NCBI RefSeq assembly: GCF_004342265.1
Contig: NZ_SMCS01000010.1
Span: forward strand, 39,458-103,457
Direction: 5' to 3'
DNA: 64,000 nucleotides
From: Luteibacter rhizovicinus
Lineage (GTDB): Bacteria; Pseudomonadota; Gammaproteobacteria; Xanthomonadales; Rhodanobacteraceae
The notes beneath the pieces are model-generated. The model made no database searches. It was not told where the DNA came from and saw only the letters and a list, made by a program, of their open reading frames with translations. The position numbers were made by a program, and so were the translations under genes. How positions within the stretch are numbered: the first letter of the stretch is position 1; each line of letters opens with the position of its first letter. Of the stretch, positions 7,953 to 16,814 are shown piece by piece.

Positions 7953-9425
7953 TCAGCGAGCCGAGCCGATCTTCAGCACCTGGCCCGGGTGTACGTTGTT
8001 GTCTTTGATGCCGTTCATGGCGCGAAGCTGGTTCACGTCCACCGCATTCTTCTTCGCGATGGAGTACAGCGTGTCGCCCGTCGACACCTTATAGGTGTGG
8101 GAGGCAACCGCCGCCGGCTTCTTCGCCGGGGCTTCCTTCGCGACGACCTTCTTCGGCTCGGCCTTCGCGATCGGCTTCAGGGGCAGGGCGGGCGTGGCCT
8201 TCTCGGGCACTTCGTTCGCCGGAACCGGCTTGGCGACCGGCTTGCCGCGAACCGTCACGGCATCGGCCGTGACCTTCGCGAAGCGACCGCCACGCTTGGC
8301 CTGATCGGATACGGTGATGGCTTCGGCATGGACGCCACCGAAGGCCTTGCGTGCCGTCGTCGTCACGCTCGCCACGACGGTGGCGAACTGCGACGGCTCG
8401 GCGGCCGGTGCCTTGGTCTTGGCCGGCTTGCCAGCCTTCGCGACCGTGCCCTTGGCAGCAGCCACGGCGGCCTGCGTCGCTTCGGCGCCGGCTGCGGCGG
8501 CAGCCACGGTCGGCGTCGTCATCGCGGAGCCAACGTTGGCACGTGTGCCGACCGTCGAGGCAATGCGTGCACGACGCGCGGCGTCGCCCGAGGCCAGCGT
8601 AGCGCCATCGGCATACGGCACCAGGCTATGCGCCCGCAGCAGGGAACTGCCCTGGCTGCTGGTCACGAACTGGATGAATTCCTTCGTCTCGGCAGCCTTC
8701 GGGCTGGCGTCGTTCGTGACGAGATACAGCTCGGTGTACAGCGCATACGAACCGTTGGCGATCGTCGACGCCGAGGGCGCGACGCCGTCGATCGAGATGA
8801 TCTTGACCTTCTTGTTGCCGGTGACGCCCGCCAGGGTGGTCGCGCCGAGGCCGCGCTTGTCCAGCGTCACGCCTTCTTCGAGCTTGGCGACGTTGACGTA
8901 CAGACGCGGAGCGGCCACCGGCTGGTTGCCGCGTCCGAACAGCAGCTTGCGCATGCTGAATTCCACGCCGTCGCCCGGGCTGGCCACCGCGTACAGGTTG
9001 ATCGGCTCGTCGTTGCCGCCGACGTCCTTCCAGTTCGTGATGCGGCCGAAGTAGATCTCGTGCAGCTGCATCAGCGTGATGTTGCTGACCGGATTGGCCG
9101 GGGAGGTGATCATCACCAGCGCGTCCCATGCGACCGGCGTGAAGGTCAGCGACTGTTCGGCGCCACCGAAACCCGGGCGGGCGCTACCGGCCAGATCGGC
9201 CGTGCCCTTGACCACCGCGTCGATACCCGACGCCGTATTGAACGGCTGCAATTCGATCTTGCCCTTGCCGGACTTTTCCCACGCCTTGGCGACGTCGGTA
9301 ACCACGCCGCGCGCGGTGGTGATATCGCCACGCCAGACCAGGGGAGGCTCCGCGGCCAGGACAGTTGCGGACGCACAAACGCTAATAAGCGTGGCGGAAA
9401 TCAGTCGCGCGAGACGTAGGGACAT
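7953..9425 (-). CDS. PstS-like periplasmic binding protein fused to a C-terminal LysM domain
   Basis: 490 residues from the ATG chosen here; it starts a good signal peptide ending TVLAAEP, while the longer frame would need a TTG 48 bases upstream. Residues about 25-290 are a PBP-like domain of the phosphate-binding type (WRGDITTARG, GSARPGFGGAEQS, ITNWKDVGGND, LVTNDASPKAAETKEFI). Then comes an Ala/Pro/Lys-rich linker of about 150 residues, and a LysM motif at the end (YKVSTGDTLYSIAKKNAVDV ... HPGQVLKIGS). No permease or ATPase genes accompany it, so it may bind a ligand at the wall rather than feed an ABC importer. The LysM would hold it to peptidoglycan. Confidence 0.88.
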   Translation of the reverse strand: MSLRLARLISATLISVCASATVLAAEPPLVWRGDITTARGVVTDVAKAWEKSGKGKIELQPFNTASGIDAVVKGTADLAGSARPGFGGAEQSLTFTPVAWDALVMITSPANPVSNITLMQLHEIYFGRITNWKDVGGNDEPINLYAVASPGDGVEFSMRKLLFGRGNQPVAAPRLYVNVAKLEEGVTLDKRGLGATTLAGVTGNKKVKIISIDGVAPSASTIANGSYALYTELYLVTNDASPKAAETKEFIQFVTSSQGSSLLRAHSLVPYADGATLASGDAARRARIASTVGTRANVGSAMTTPTVAAAAAGAEATQAAVAAAKGTVAKAGKPAKTKAPAAEPSQFATVVASVTTTARKAFGGVHAEAITVSDQAKRGGRFAKVTADAVTVRGKPVAKPVPANEVPEKATPALPLKPIAKAEPKKVVAKEAPAKKPAAVASHTYKVSTGDTLYSIAKKNAVDVNQLRAMNGIKDNNVHPGQVLKIGSAR

Positions 9426-9571
9426 GGACGGCAAAAACCTCAGAGGGCGAAGCGGTGAAGTAATGGTCGGCAATTATGGCCATGTAGGCCCTCGCCTGCA
9501 CCTGCGGCGTCGTTCAGCATCCTGCCGGGGGGAAACCGAACGGGGGCTGAGGGGCGTGAAGGGTGCCGCGT

Positions 9572-9713
9572 CGCCGCTTTGTTGGCTATCGCACCGTCAT
9601 GGATATTTTGCTTGGCACAAGCGCGCAGGCGCGCTTCCACAGAAAGCGAGCCTGCTCCCGAATCTCTTGATCTCTGTGGGAGCGCGCCTGCGCGCGATAG
9701 CCAACGAAGCGAT
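9572..9713. repeat. REP-like pair, copy 3, with an interrupted left arm
   Basis: The right arm (about 9674-9713) is a complete forward unit. The left arm is an inverse unit in two pieces: 9573-9592 (CGCTTTGTTGGCTATCGC) and 9621-9642 (GCGCGCAGGCGCGCTTCCAC), with 28 unrelated bases (9593-9620) between them. Arm order is inverse then forward, opposite to copies 1, 2 and 4. The element fills much of the gap between the PstS-LysM start and the DegQ stop (9426-9741). Confidence 0.8.
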
Positions 9714-9741
9714 GAAGCCGCGCCCACATCAGAACCCCACC

Positions 9742-11106
9742 TCACAAAACCGCGTAATAAACCCCATCCCCCCGCACCACAGTCAATAACAACTGCCGCG
9801 GCGGCTGCCCGCCAATCCCCTGCAACGCCTTCACACTTGTGACGCGCCGCTGCCCGACCCCGATAACAATGTCGCCATCCTGCAACCCGGCGGACGCCGC
9901 CACCGTCCCGCGCCGCACGCCACTCAATACCGCGCCATACAACCCCTGCGCCCGCTGCTCTCCATCCACATCCGTCAACGTCACCCCCGTCAGCCGCGGA
10001 TCGACACGCCCGCCATCCAGCGTCGCCAGCTTCGCTGCCTCGATCTTCGCCTCCACCTCGCGCGACGTTCCCTCTCGCTGGACGGTGAGATGCACCGACG
10101 TGCCCAACGGCAACAATCCTTCGGCATTACGTACATCCTGCGCACTACGCACGGGCTTCCCGTCGACCGCCGTCAACACGTCGCCGATCTGCAACCCGGC
10201 GCCATCCGCGGGCGACCCCTCATTGATCCGGGTGACCACCGCCCCGGTTGTGTCCTTCAGCTTCAGCGCCTGCGCCACGCGCGGCGTCACATCCTGCACG
10301 TCCACGCCGAGATTCCCGCGCCGCACCTTCCCATAAGCCAGCAACTGCTTCATCACCTGTCCGGCGAGGTCCACGGGAATGGCGAAGCCGATACCGACAT
10401 TCCCACCCGAGGGCGAGAAGATCATCGAGTTGATACCCACCAGCTCGCCACGCAGATTCACCAGCGCGCCGCCGGAGTTACCGGGATTAATCGATGCGTC
10501 GGTCTGGATGAAACTCTGATAGCCCTTGCCCAACCCAGACCGGCCCAGCGCCGAGACAATGCCCGACGTCACCGTCTGACCCAGCCCGAACGGATCGCCC
10601 ACCGCCACCACGAAGTCGCCCACGCGCAGTTGCGACGAATCGGCCAGGGGCAATGCCTGCAACCGGTCCGCGTCGATCTGCAGCACCGCGATATCGGTAT
10701 CGGCGTCGCTACCGACCAGCTTCGCCTTGAAGTCGCGACCGTCCTGCAACGTGACCGTGATGTCGTCCGCGCTGCCCACCACATGGTGGTTCGTCAGCAC
10801 ATAGCCCTTGGCCGCATCCACCACCACGCCTGACCCCAGACTCTGCTCCACGCGCTCGCGCGGTACGCCCTGTCCGCCGAACAGTTGCCGGAAAAGCGGA
10901 TCGTCGAAATACGGATCGCGGGCACGCACGCGCGTCTTCGTGGAGATATTCACCACGGCGGGCGTGACCTTCGTAAGCATAGGTGCCAGCGAGGGCAGGG
11001 CCTCGCCGCCCACGACCGGAGGCAGCGCTGCGTGGGCGGCGAACGCGGTGGAGGCGAACAACAACGCAGCAAGCATCCGGCCAGCGATACGTCGAAAACA
11101 AAACAT
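9742..11106 (-). CDS. DegQ/DegP-type periplasmic serine protease
   Basis: 454 residues. A signal peptide (to about residue 27) is followed by a trypsin-like domain with the triad His108 (LTNHHVV), Asp138 (DTDIAVL) and Ser211 (NPGNSGGAL), then two PDZ domains (about 265-350 and 375-450). Length and two PDZ domains match DegQ/DegP (HtrA), which degrade or refold misfolded envelope proteins as oligomers; the Q-linker region before His is short, more like DegQ. It is monocistronic, flanked on both sides by REP-like pairs. Confidence 0.96.
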   Translation of the reverse strand: MFCFRRIAGRMLAALLFASTAFAAHAALPPVVGGEALPSLAPMLTKVTPAVVNISTKTRVRARDPYFDDPLFRQLFGGQGVPRERVEQSLGSGVVVDAAKGYVLTNHHVVGSADDITVTLQDGRDFKAKLVGSDADTDIAVLQIDADRLQALPLADSSQLRVGDFVVAVGDPFGLGQTVTSGIVSALGRSGLGKGYQSFIQTDASINPGNSGGALVNLRGELVGINSMIFSPSGGNVGIGFAIPVDLAGQVMKQLLAYGKVRRGNLGVDVQDVTPRVAQALKLKDTTGAVVTRINEGSPADGAGLQIGDVLTAVDGKPVRSAQDVRNAEGLLPLGTSVHLTVQREGTSREVEAKIEAAKLATLDGGRVDPRLTGVTLTDVDGEQRAQGLYGAVLSGVRRGTVAASAGLQDGDIVIGVGQRRVTSVKALQGIGGQPPRQLLLTVVRGDGVYYAVL

Positions 11107-11157
11107 AGTGATTCTCCCTTAAGCAGTTCTGATCGATGGACACCCGAGGCCGCCTAC

Positions 11158-11300
11158 TCCTGTGGGAGCGCGCCTGCGCGCGAAAGCCAACGAAGCGAAG
11201 AAGCACAATGCCCACCTTCGCCAGCCCAATTTCCAGGCTGCGGATGCGACGCACGGCACCTCCGCTCCGTTGGCTTTCGCGCGCAGGCACGTTCCCACAA
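11158..11300. repeat. REP-like inverted pair, copy 4
   Basis: The forward unit is at about 11160-11201 and the inverse at about 11263-11300, separated by about 60 bases, the same size as copy 1. It lies in the 516-base gap between the divergent degQ and nrdJ genes, upstream of the proposed nrdJ promoter. Confidence 0.9.
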
Positions 11301-11388
11301 GAGAGCAAACGCAGCGAGCGAAAAACCTCCATTTCGACCGCAACAAAATACCCAGGTTTCCCAGCTCTCAAAAACCGTTCCACGACCC

Positions 11389-11417
11389 TTTACATCGTCC
11401 ATGCCCAGCAGTACTGT
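11389..11417 (+). promoter_or_regulatory. Possible nrdJ promoter
   Basis: TTTACA (11389-11394) and TACTGT (11412-11417) with a 17-base spacer. The -35 has five of six consensus bases; the -10 keeps only T, A and final T. It sits just before the NrdR-box-like palindromes. Confidence 0.35.
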
Positions 11418-11432
11418 TCCCACCTGCGGCAA

Positions 11433-11474
11433 CCACAACATCTTGTGTTCTCTTCTTCACACATCACCTAGTGC
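11433..11474. promoter_or_regulatory. NrdR-box-like palindromes upstream of nrdJ
   Basis: CCACAACATCTTGTGT (11433-11448) matches 12 of 16 positions of the NrdR box form ACACTATATCTAGTGT; ACACATCACCTAGTGC (11459-11474) matches fewer, about 11. NrdR represses ribonucleotide reductase genes and binds pairs of boxes, usually 31-32 bases centre to centre. Here the centres are 26 bases apart, so the second box is doubtful. Position just after the proposed -10 would suit repression. Confidence 0.45.
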
Positions 11475-11622
11475 TGGTGATACGGTTCGGAAGAACAAAG
11501 CTGGAAACGCGTATCGGCAGGCTTGGGCCGGGGGCCGGATCGCGAGGTCGGACAAGGATGGTTTCGAAGTGTCCGGGGGCGGCGCTTCGAGGTTGTGCCA
11601 CGACGACAATAAAGGCCTGGTC

Positions 11623-14600
11623 ATGGCCGAGAACGAGGACGACAAATTCATGAGCACAGCACGTGCGCAAGCCATCGGGCTTGAGACCGCGGCGATTCCG
11701 CTCCAGCCCGCCTCCTACGACATCTGGGACAAGAAGTACCGTCTGAAGGCGAAGTCCGGCGAGCCCGTCGATGGCAGCGTGGACGAAACCTATTCGCGCG
11801 TCGCTCGCGCCCTTGCCGATGTCGAAATCACCGAAGAGCTTCGCGCCCATTGGTTCGAGCGCTTTCTCTGGGCCCTGCGCCGCGGTGCCATTCCCGCCGG
11901 CCGCATCACGTCCAATGCGGGTGCGCTGGCGCACAAGCCGGCCACGTCCACCATTAACTGCACCGTGTCGGGAACCATCCACGACTCGATGGACGACATC
12001 CTCGAGAAGGTGCACGAAGCAGGCCTCACCCTGAAAGCCGGCTGCGGCATCGGCTACGAATTCTCGACGCTTCGTCCGCGCGGCGCGTACGTCTCCGGCG
12101 CTGGCGCACACACGTCCGGCCCGCTGTCGTTCATGGATATCTACGACAAGATGTGTTTCACCGTCTCGTCCGCCGGCGGTCGCCGCGGCGCGCAGATGGG
12201 TACGTTCGACATCAGCCATCCGGACGCCAAGGAATTCATCCGCGCCAAGCGCGAAGACGGCCGGCTGCGCCAGTTCAACCTGTCGCTGCTGATCACCGAC
12301 GGCTTCATGGACGCCGTGGAGAACGACCAGGACTGGCCGACCGTCTTCCCGGTACACGTCAAAGAGCAGGACGAAATCGACCTGACCGACCCCACCAAGG
12401 TCGTCTGGCGCGAATGGCCCACCACGCAGAACTACGTCGTCCGCGAAGACGGTCTGGTCGCCTGCAAGATCTACGGCCACATCCGCGCGCGGCACCTGTG
12501 GGACATGATCATGGTCTCGACGTACGACTACGCCGAGCCCGGTTTCATCCTGATCGACCGCGTCAACGAGATGAACAACAACTGGTGGTGCGAGCACATC
12601 CGCGCGACCAACCCCTGCGTCACGGCCGATACCTGGGTGCAGACGTCGGAAGGTCCGCGCCAGGTCGCCGACCTCATCGGTACGCCATTCGCCGCCCGCG
12701 TCGACGGCAAGGACCACGCCACCGGTCCGGAAGGCTTCTTCCTTACGGCACGCAAAGACGTCGTGAAGCTCGCGACCGATCAGGGCTACCAGCTTCGCCT
12801 GACCGCCGATCATCGCGTGCGCAAGGTCGTTCGCAAGACGCGCTGGGCGCTGGACACCGACTGGTGCGCCGCTGGCGACCTGCGTCCGGGCGACGAGGTG
12901 CTGCTCAACAACCATCGCGGCGGTAACGCGTGGGCTGGCAAGTACACCTTTGAACAGGGTTTCCTGCTCGGTCTGCTGGTCGGCGACGGCACGCTGAAGA
13001 ACGACAAGGCCGTGCTGTCCGTTTTCCATGCTGCCATGGCGGCCAACGGCGGCATCGCCGCGCCGTCGCCCGGTGTCTATGCGCTGATGGACGCTGCCGA
13101 GACGGCCGCCCGCACGCTGCCGCACCGCGCGGACTTCGCCGGTTGGCAGTCGGTGGGCAACCGTAACGAATTCCGTCTGTCGCTGGGCGCGCTGAAAGAG
13201 CTGGCGCTTGAAGTCGGCATGACACCCGGCAACAAGTGCATCGGTCCGGCAGCCGAGCAGGCGTCCAGCGATTTCAGTCGCGGTTTCCTCCGCGGTCTGT
13301 TCGATGCCGACGGTTCGGTGCAGGGCAGCCAGTTGAAGGGCGTCAGCGTCCGTCTGGCCCAGTCCGACCTGCCGCGCCTTGAAGCCGCGCAGCGCATGCT
13401 GCTGCGTCTGGGCATCGCCTCGACGATCTACGCCAACCGTCGCGACGCGGGCACGGCCCGCTTGCCCGACGGTCGTGGTGGCATGGCCGACTACGCGACG
13501 CAGGCTCAGCACGAGCTGGTGATCGCAGGCGACAACCTCGCGACCTTCGCCGAGCAGATCGGCTTCGCCGACACGGACAAACAGGGCAACCTCAAGCGCC
13601 TGCTTGCCGCCTATGTCCGTACGCCGAACCGCGAGCGCTTCACCGCCACCGTCGCCTCCATCGAGGCCGACGGTACCGAAGCCGTCTACGACGTGCAGGT
13701 GCCGGACATCAACACGTTCGACGCCAATGGCCTGCACGCGCACAACTGCGGCGAACAGCCACTTCCGCCGTACGGCTCCTGCCTGCTGGGCTCGGTGAAC
13801 CTCACCACCTTCGTGCGCGATCCGTTCGGGCCGAAGGCCCGCTTCGACTGGGACGAGTACCGCGAGGTGGTGAAAATCTTCACCCGCATGCTCGACAACG
13901 TCGTTGAGATCAACGGCCTGCCGCTGGAACGGCAGCGCCAGGAAATCCTGGGCAAGCGCCGTCACGGCATGGGCTTCCTGGGCCTGGGTTCGACCCTGAC
14001 CATGCTGAAAATGCGTTACGGCAGCACCGACGCCGTCGGCTTCACCGACGAAGTTTCCCGCGAAATGGCCGTGGCCGGTTGGGAAGTGGCACTGGAACTG
14101 GCGAAGGAAAAAGGTCCGGCGCCCGTCCTGGCGGCCACCTATGAAGTCACCGGCGACATGCTGCGCAAGCGCCCCGAAATGGCGCGCGACGGCTACAAGA
14201 TCGGCGACGCCATCCCCGGCCGCATCCTGCACGCGAAGTATTCGCGCTACATGCAGCGCGTGGCCGAAGTGGCCCCGAACCTGATCGAAGCCCTGGCCGA
14301 AACCGGCGCGCGCTTCACCCATCACTCGTCGATCGCGCCCACCGGCACCATCTCGCTCAGCCTGGCCAACAATGCCTCCAACGGCATCGAGCCCAGCTTC
14401 GCGCATCACTATTCCCGCAATGTGATCCGCGAAGGCAAGAAGTCGAAAGAGAAGGTCGAGGTCTTCAGCTACGAGCTGCTGGCCTACCGCGCCCTGATCA
14501 ACGGAGAGGCCATGCCGTACTCCGACGATCCGAAGGCGAAGCTGCCCGAATACTTCGTTGCGGCCGACGACATCAGCCCGAAAGAGCATGTCGACATCCA

Positions 14601-14928
14601 GGCTGCCTCCCAGAAATGGATCGACTCGTCGATTTCCAAAACCGCGAATGTCCCGACGGACTATCCGTACGAAGACTTCAAGGACATCTATTTTTACGCT
14701 TATAAACAGGGTTTAAAGGGATGTACGACATTCCGTTTCAACCCCGCGGCGTTCCAGGGTGTGCTGGTCAAGGAAACCGATCTTGAGAACACCCTCTACC
14801 GCTTCGAGTTACAAGACGGTAGCTTTGTCGAACTGAAAGGCAACGAGCAGGTCGAATACGACGGTGAAATGCATACCGCCGCGAACCTTTTCGATGCTTT
14901 GAAGGAAGGCTATTACGGCAAGTTCTGA
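11623..14928 (+). CDS. nrdJ: Class II (B12-dependent) ribonucleotide reductase, NrdJa, with intein
   Basis: 1101 residues as translated, 724 after splicing. It reduces ribonucleotides with adenosylcobalamin. The extein shows [12 protein letters not shown] near residue 110, [52 protein letters not shown] (with the radical cysteine, interrupted by the intein) and APTGTISL near the end. The zinc/redox-cysteine tail of single-chain NrdJ is absent and lies in the separate NrdJb gene at 15983. Two in-frame ATGs, 11623 and 11650, are possible; the first has a weak AAAGG, the second a GAGGA upstream. The frame is open far upstream, but that part is noncoding in character. Followed 20 bases later by the H1-like gene. 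Confidence 0.95.
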   Translation: MAENEDDKFMSTARAQAIGLETAAIPLQPASYDIWDKKYRLKAKSGEPVDGSVDETYSRVARALADVEITEELRAHWFERFLWALRRGAIPAGRITSNAGALAHKPATSTINCTVSGTIHDSMDDILEKVHEAGLTLKAGCGIGYEFSTLRPRGAYVSGAGAHTSGPLSFMDIYDKMCFTVSSAGGRRGAQMGTFDISHPDAKEFIRAKREDGRLRQFNLSLLITDGFMDAVENDQDWPTVFPVHVKEQDEIDLTDPTKVVWREWPTTQNYVVREDGLVACKIYGHIRARHLWDMIMVSTYDYAEPGFILIDRVNEMNNNWWCEHIRATNPCVTADTWVQTSEGPRQVADLIGTPFAARVDGKDHATGPEGFFLTARKDVVKLATDQGYQLRLTADHRVRKVVRKTRWALDTDWCAAGDLRPGDEVLLNNHRGGNAWAGKYTFEQGFLLGLLVGDGTLKNDKAVLSVFHAAMAANGGIAAPSPGVYALMDAAETAARTLPHRADFAGWQSVGNRNEFRLSLGALKELALEVGMTPGNKCIGPAAEQASSDFSRGFLRGLFDADGSVQGSQLKGVSVRLAQSDLPRLEAAQRMLLRLGIASTIYANRRDAGTARLPDGRGGMADYATQAQHELVIAGDNLATFAEQIGFADTDKQGNLKRLLAAYVRTPNRERFTATVASIEADGTEAVYDVQVPDINTFDANGLHAHNCGEQPLPPYGSCLLGSVNLTTFVRDPFGPKARFDWDEYREVVKIFTRMLDNVVEINGLPLERQRQEILGKRRHGMGFLGLGSTLTMLKMRYGSTDAVGFTDEVSREMAVAGWEVALELAKEKGPAPVLAATYEVTGDMLRKRPEMARDGYKIGDAIPGRILHAKYSRYMQRVAEVAPNLIEALAETGARFTHHSSIAPTGTISLSLANNASNGIEPSFAHHYSRNVIREGKKSKEKVEVFSYELLAYRALINGEAMPYSDDPKAKLPEYFVAADDISPKEHVDIQAASQKWIDSSISKTANVPTDYPYEDFKDIYFYAYKQGLKGCTTFRFNPAAFQGVLVKETDLENTLYRFELQDGSFVELKGNEQVEYDGEMHTAANLFDALKEGYYGKF
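12616..13746 (+). mobile_element. Intein with LAGLIDADG homing endonuclease, inserted in NrdJ
   Basis: 377 residues replacing nothing in the host. Block A starts with Cys1 ([16 protein letters not shown]), block B has [10 protein letters not shown], and the C-terminal F and G blocks read [21 protein letters not shown] up to the terminal His-Asn, split from the next Cys. Both LAGLIDADG motifs are present: [11 protein letters not shown] (about residue 448 of the precursor) and [11 protein letters not shown] (about 556), each with its acidic residue, so the endonuclease may be active. The +1 nucleophile is the cysteine of the NPCGE motif, the catalytic thiyl-radical residue. Codon use looks like the host extein, so it may be old or from a related high-GC host. 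Confidence 0.95.
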
Positions 14929-14948
14929 CCCCGCGGAGAGGGATAAAA

Positions 14949-15899
14949 ATGTCTGAAGAAAACCAGGTCGTCGAAAGCGAAGCTTTCGAATTCGACACGA
15001 TTACCACCGAAGTCACGCCGGTAAACGAAGCGTCCGTTGCTTCCGAAGCCCCCGTGGCCAAGAAGGTCGTGAAGCGCAAGCCGCGCAAACCGAAGGTCGT
15101 CGCACCGGTCGCAGCACCGGTCGTCGAAGAGCCGGTTGCCGCCACCCCGGCGAAGAAGGCTGTGCGCAAAGCTACGAAGAAGGCAGCCGCGAAGAAGGCA
15201 GCGCCGGCCAAGAAGGCCGCTGCTAAGAAGGCGTCCGTCAAAAAGACCGCCAAGAAGGCAACGGCTAAGAAGCCGACGGCCAAGAAGGCTCCGGCCAAGA
15301 AAGCCGGCGTCAAGAAGGCTGTGAAGAAGCCGGCAGCGAAGAAGGCCGCCGTCAAGAAAGCTCCGGCCAAGAAAGCCGCAGCCAAGAAAGCGGTGAAGAA
15401 AGCCGTCAAGAAAGCTGTCGTGAAGAAGTCGGCAGCGAAGAAGGCACCGGCCAGGAAGGTCAGCGCCAAGAAGGCTGTGAAGAAGTCGGTCGCCAAGAAG
15501 GTTTCGGCCAAGAAGGCTTCGGTCAAGAAGGTCGTCAAGAAAGCTGTAAAGAAAGTCGCCAAGAAGGCCGGCGCCCGCAAGGTCGCCGTCAAGAAGGGCG
15601 TCCGCAAGGCAGCCACCACCGCACGCAAGGCCGTCAAGAAAGTCGCCGGTCGCGTCGCGAAGAAAGCTTCCACCGCCCGCAAGGCGGCGAAGAAAGCTGT
15701 GACCAAGCTGGACCGTAAGGCCGGCGTTCGCAGCAGCACGGCCAAGAAGACGGTCCGCAAGGCCGCCAGCACGAAGACGGCGCGTAAGCCCGTTGCGAAG
15801 AAAGCCGCCCGCAAAGCGGTGAAGAGGCCCACTGCCAGCAAGAAGACGGGTCGTACCGCGGCACGCAAGTCCGCCGCACGTGGCGTCCGTCGCAAGTAA
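14949..15899 (+). CDS. Histone H1-like Lys/Ala-rich DNA-binding protein
   Basis: 316 residues. An acidic N-terminus (residues 1-35) is followed by about 270 residues made of imperfect units such as [16 protein letters not shown] and, later, Arg-rich ARKA units. This is the composition of histone H1 C-terminal tails and of bacterial H1-like proteins (AlgP, Hc1/Hc2 type) that bind and condense DNA. The repeats invite slippage and length variation between strains. A GGAGAGGG ribosome site precedes ATG. It lies between nrdJa and nrdJb, 20 bases after the former; a strong hairpin follows it. Confidence 0.88.
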   Translation: MSEENQVVESEAFEFDTITTEVTPVNEASVASEAPVAKKVVKRKPRKPKVVAPVAAPVVEEPVAATPAKKAVRKATKKAAAKKAAPAKKAAAKKASVKKTAKKATAKKPTAKKAPAKKAGVKKAVKKPAAKKAAVKKAPAKKAAAKKAVKKAVKKAVVKKSAAKKAPARKVSAKKAVKKSVAKKVSAKKASVKKVVKKAVKKVAKKAGARKVAVKKGVRKAATTARKAVKKVAGRVAKKASTARKAAKKAVTKLDRKAGVRSSTAKKTVRKAASTKTARKPVAKKAARKAVKRPTASKKTGRTAARKSAARGVRRK

Positions 15900-15908
15900 G
15901 TAGTACCC

Positions 15909-15935
15909 GTGCGGCCCGGCTAGCCCGGGCCGCAC
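15909..15935 (+). terminator. GC-rich hairpin between the H1-like gene and nrdJb
   Basis: Perfect 11-base-pair stem GTGCGGCCCGG / CCGGGCCGCAC with a 5-base loop, 10 bases after the H1-like stop. No T run follows, so it may be a partial terminator, an attenuator or an RNA-processing/stability element that sets the ratio of H1-like protein to NrdJb. Confidence 0.6.
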
Positions 15936-15982
15936 ACCCATCCGGGCCGCGCCGTCGTCACCGATACACAGAGTAAAAAGTC

Positions 15983-16783
15983 ATGGCGATCAAGATCGAC
16001 AAGAAGATCACGGGCTACCAGGTAGTCAAGCCCGAAGACAAAGCCGCCCCGGCAGCAACCGCGGCACAGGCCAAAGACATCGCGCCGATGGCCGAAGTCA
16101 TCCAGATGCACGAAAGCGTCGAGCGTCCCGAGACCCTCGTCGGCAGCACGTACAAAATAAAGTCGCCGCTCTTCGAGCACGCGCTGTACGTCACCCTGAA
16201 CGACATCGTCCTCAACGCCGGCACCCAGCACGAACAGCGTCGCCCCTTCGAAATCTTCATCAACTCGAAGAACATGGACCACTTCCAGTGGATCGTGGCG
16301 CTCACCCGAATTCTGTCCGCCGTCTTCCGCAAGGGCGGCGACGTGACGTTTATCGTCGAAGAACTCAAAGCAGTCTTCGATCCGCGCGGCGGCTACTTCA
16401 AAGCCGGCGGCGTCTACATGCCCAGCATAGTCGCCGAAATCGGCGCGGTCATCGAAACCCACATGAAGTCCATCGGCCTCATCCACGACCCCGAAATGAG
16501 CGACGCCACCCGCGCGCTGATCGCGGAGAAGCGTGCGGCTTATGAGGCGGCGAGCAAGAAGCCGGCGGCGGCAAGCGCCACTGCGTCGCTCTCTGCAGGA
16601 GCCCGCTCCGCGGGCGATTCACCGTCCGACGGTGCGTCGGCATCGCAGGTTGAAGCGGTTCAGAGCGAAGCCTCAGGCTTCCCGCCCGGCGCAACCCTCT
16701 GCGTTAAGTGCAATACCCAGGCGCTGGTTCTGATGGATGGGTGTCAGACTTGTTTGAATTGTGGGTATTCGAAGTGCGGGTGA
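15983..16783 (+). CDS. NrdJb: TSCPD domain and C-terminal redox/zinc cysteines of class II RNR
   Basis: 266 residues. The first 165 or so match the TSCPD-type region found as a separate chain in split class II reductases (known from Pseudomonas NrdJa/NrdJb): HALYVTLND, RPFEIFINSKNMDHFQWI, RKGGDVTFIVEELKAVFDP. The tail has CVKC, DGCQTC, LNCGYSKCG, the cysteines that in single-chain NrdJ bind zinc and re-reduce the active site. Between the two lies a low-complexity linker (about 190-235) coded partly by a REP-like palindrome. It should act with NrdJa although the H1-like gene separates the two. Confidence 0.85.
   Translation: MAIKIDKKITGYQVVKPEDKAAPAATAAQAKDIAPMAEVIQMHESVERPETLVGSTYKIKSPLFEHALYVTLNDIVLNAGTQHEQRRPFEIFINSKNMDHFQWIVALTRILSAVFRKGGDVTFIVEELKAVFDPRGGYFKAGGVYMPSIVAEIGAVIETHMKSIGLIHDPEMSDATRALIAEKRAAYEAASKKPAAASATASLSAGARSAGDSPSDGASASQVEAVQSEASGFPPGATLCVKCNTQALVLMDGCQTCLNCGYSKCG
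16590..16625. repeat. REP-like palindrome inside the nrdJb coding region
   Basis: CTCTGCAGGAGCCCGCTCCG followed by CGGGCGATTC reads as the common intergenic GTAGGAGC-palindrome-GCGAT element of this group of bacteria, with a GCCCGC/GCGGGC stem (16601-16615). It is in frame and encodes residues like SAGARSAGDS in the linker of NrdJb. Confidence 0.6.
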
Positions 16784-16814
16784 TGATCGACGTTCCTGCG
16801 AAATCGGGGATACG

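Noticed and set aside
11300..11622. Cobalamin riboswitch before the B12-dependent reductase
   Set aside because: I looked for the B12 box and its flanking helices and did not find them in this leader.
11464..14589. 1041-codon minus-strand frame opposite nrdJ
   Set aside because: Antisense shadow of a well-supported reductase and intein; composition is not protein-like.
14768..15895. Leu/Phe-rich minus-strand frames opposite the H1-like gene
   Set aside because: They are the antisense reading of AAG/GCC repeats and only look like membrane proteins.
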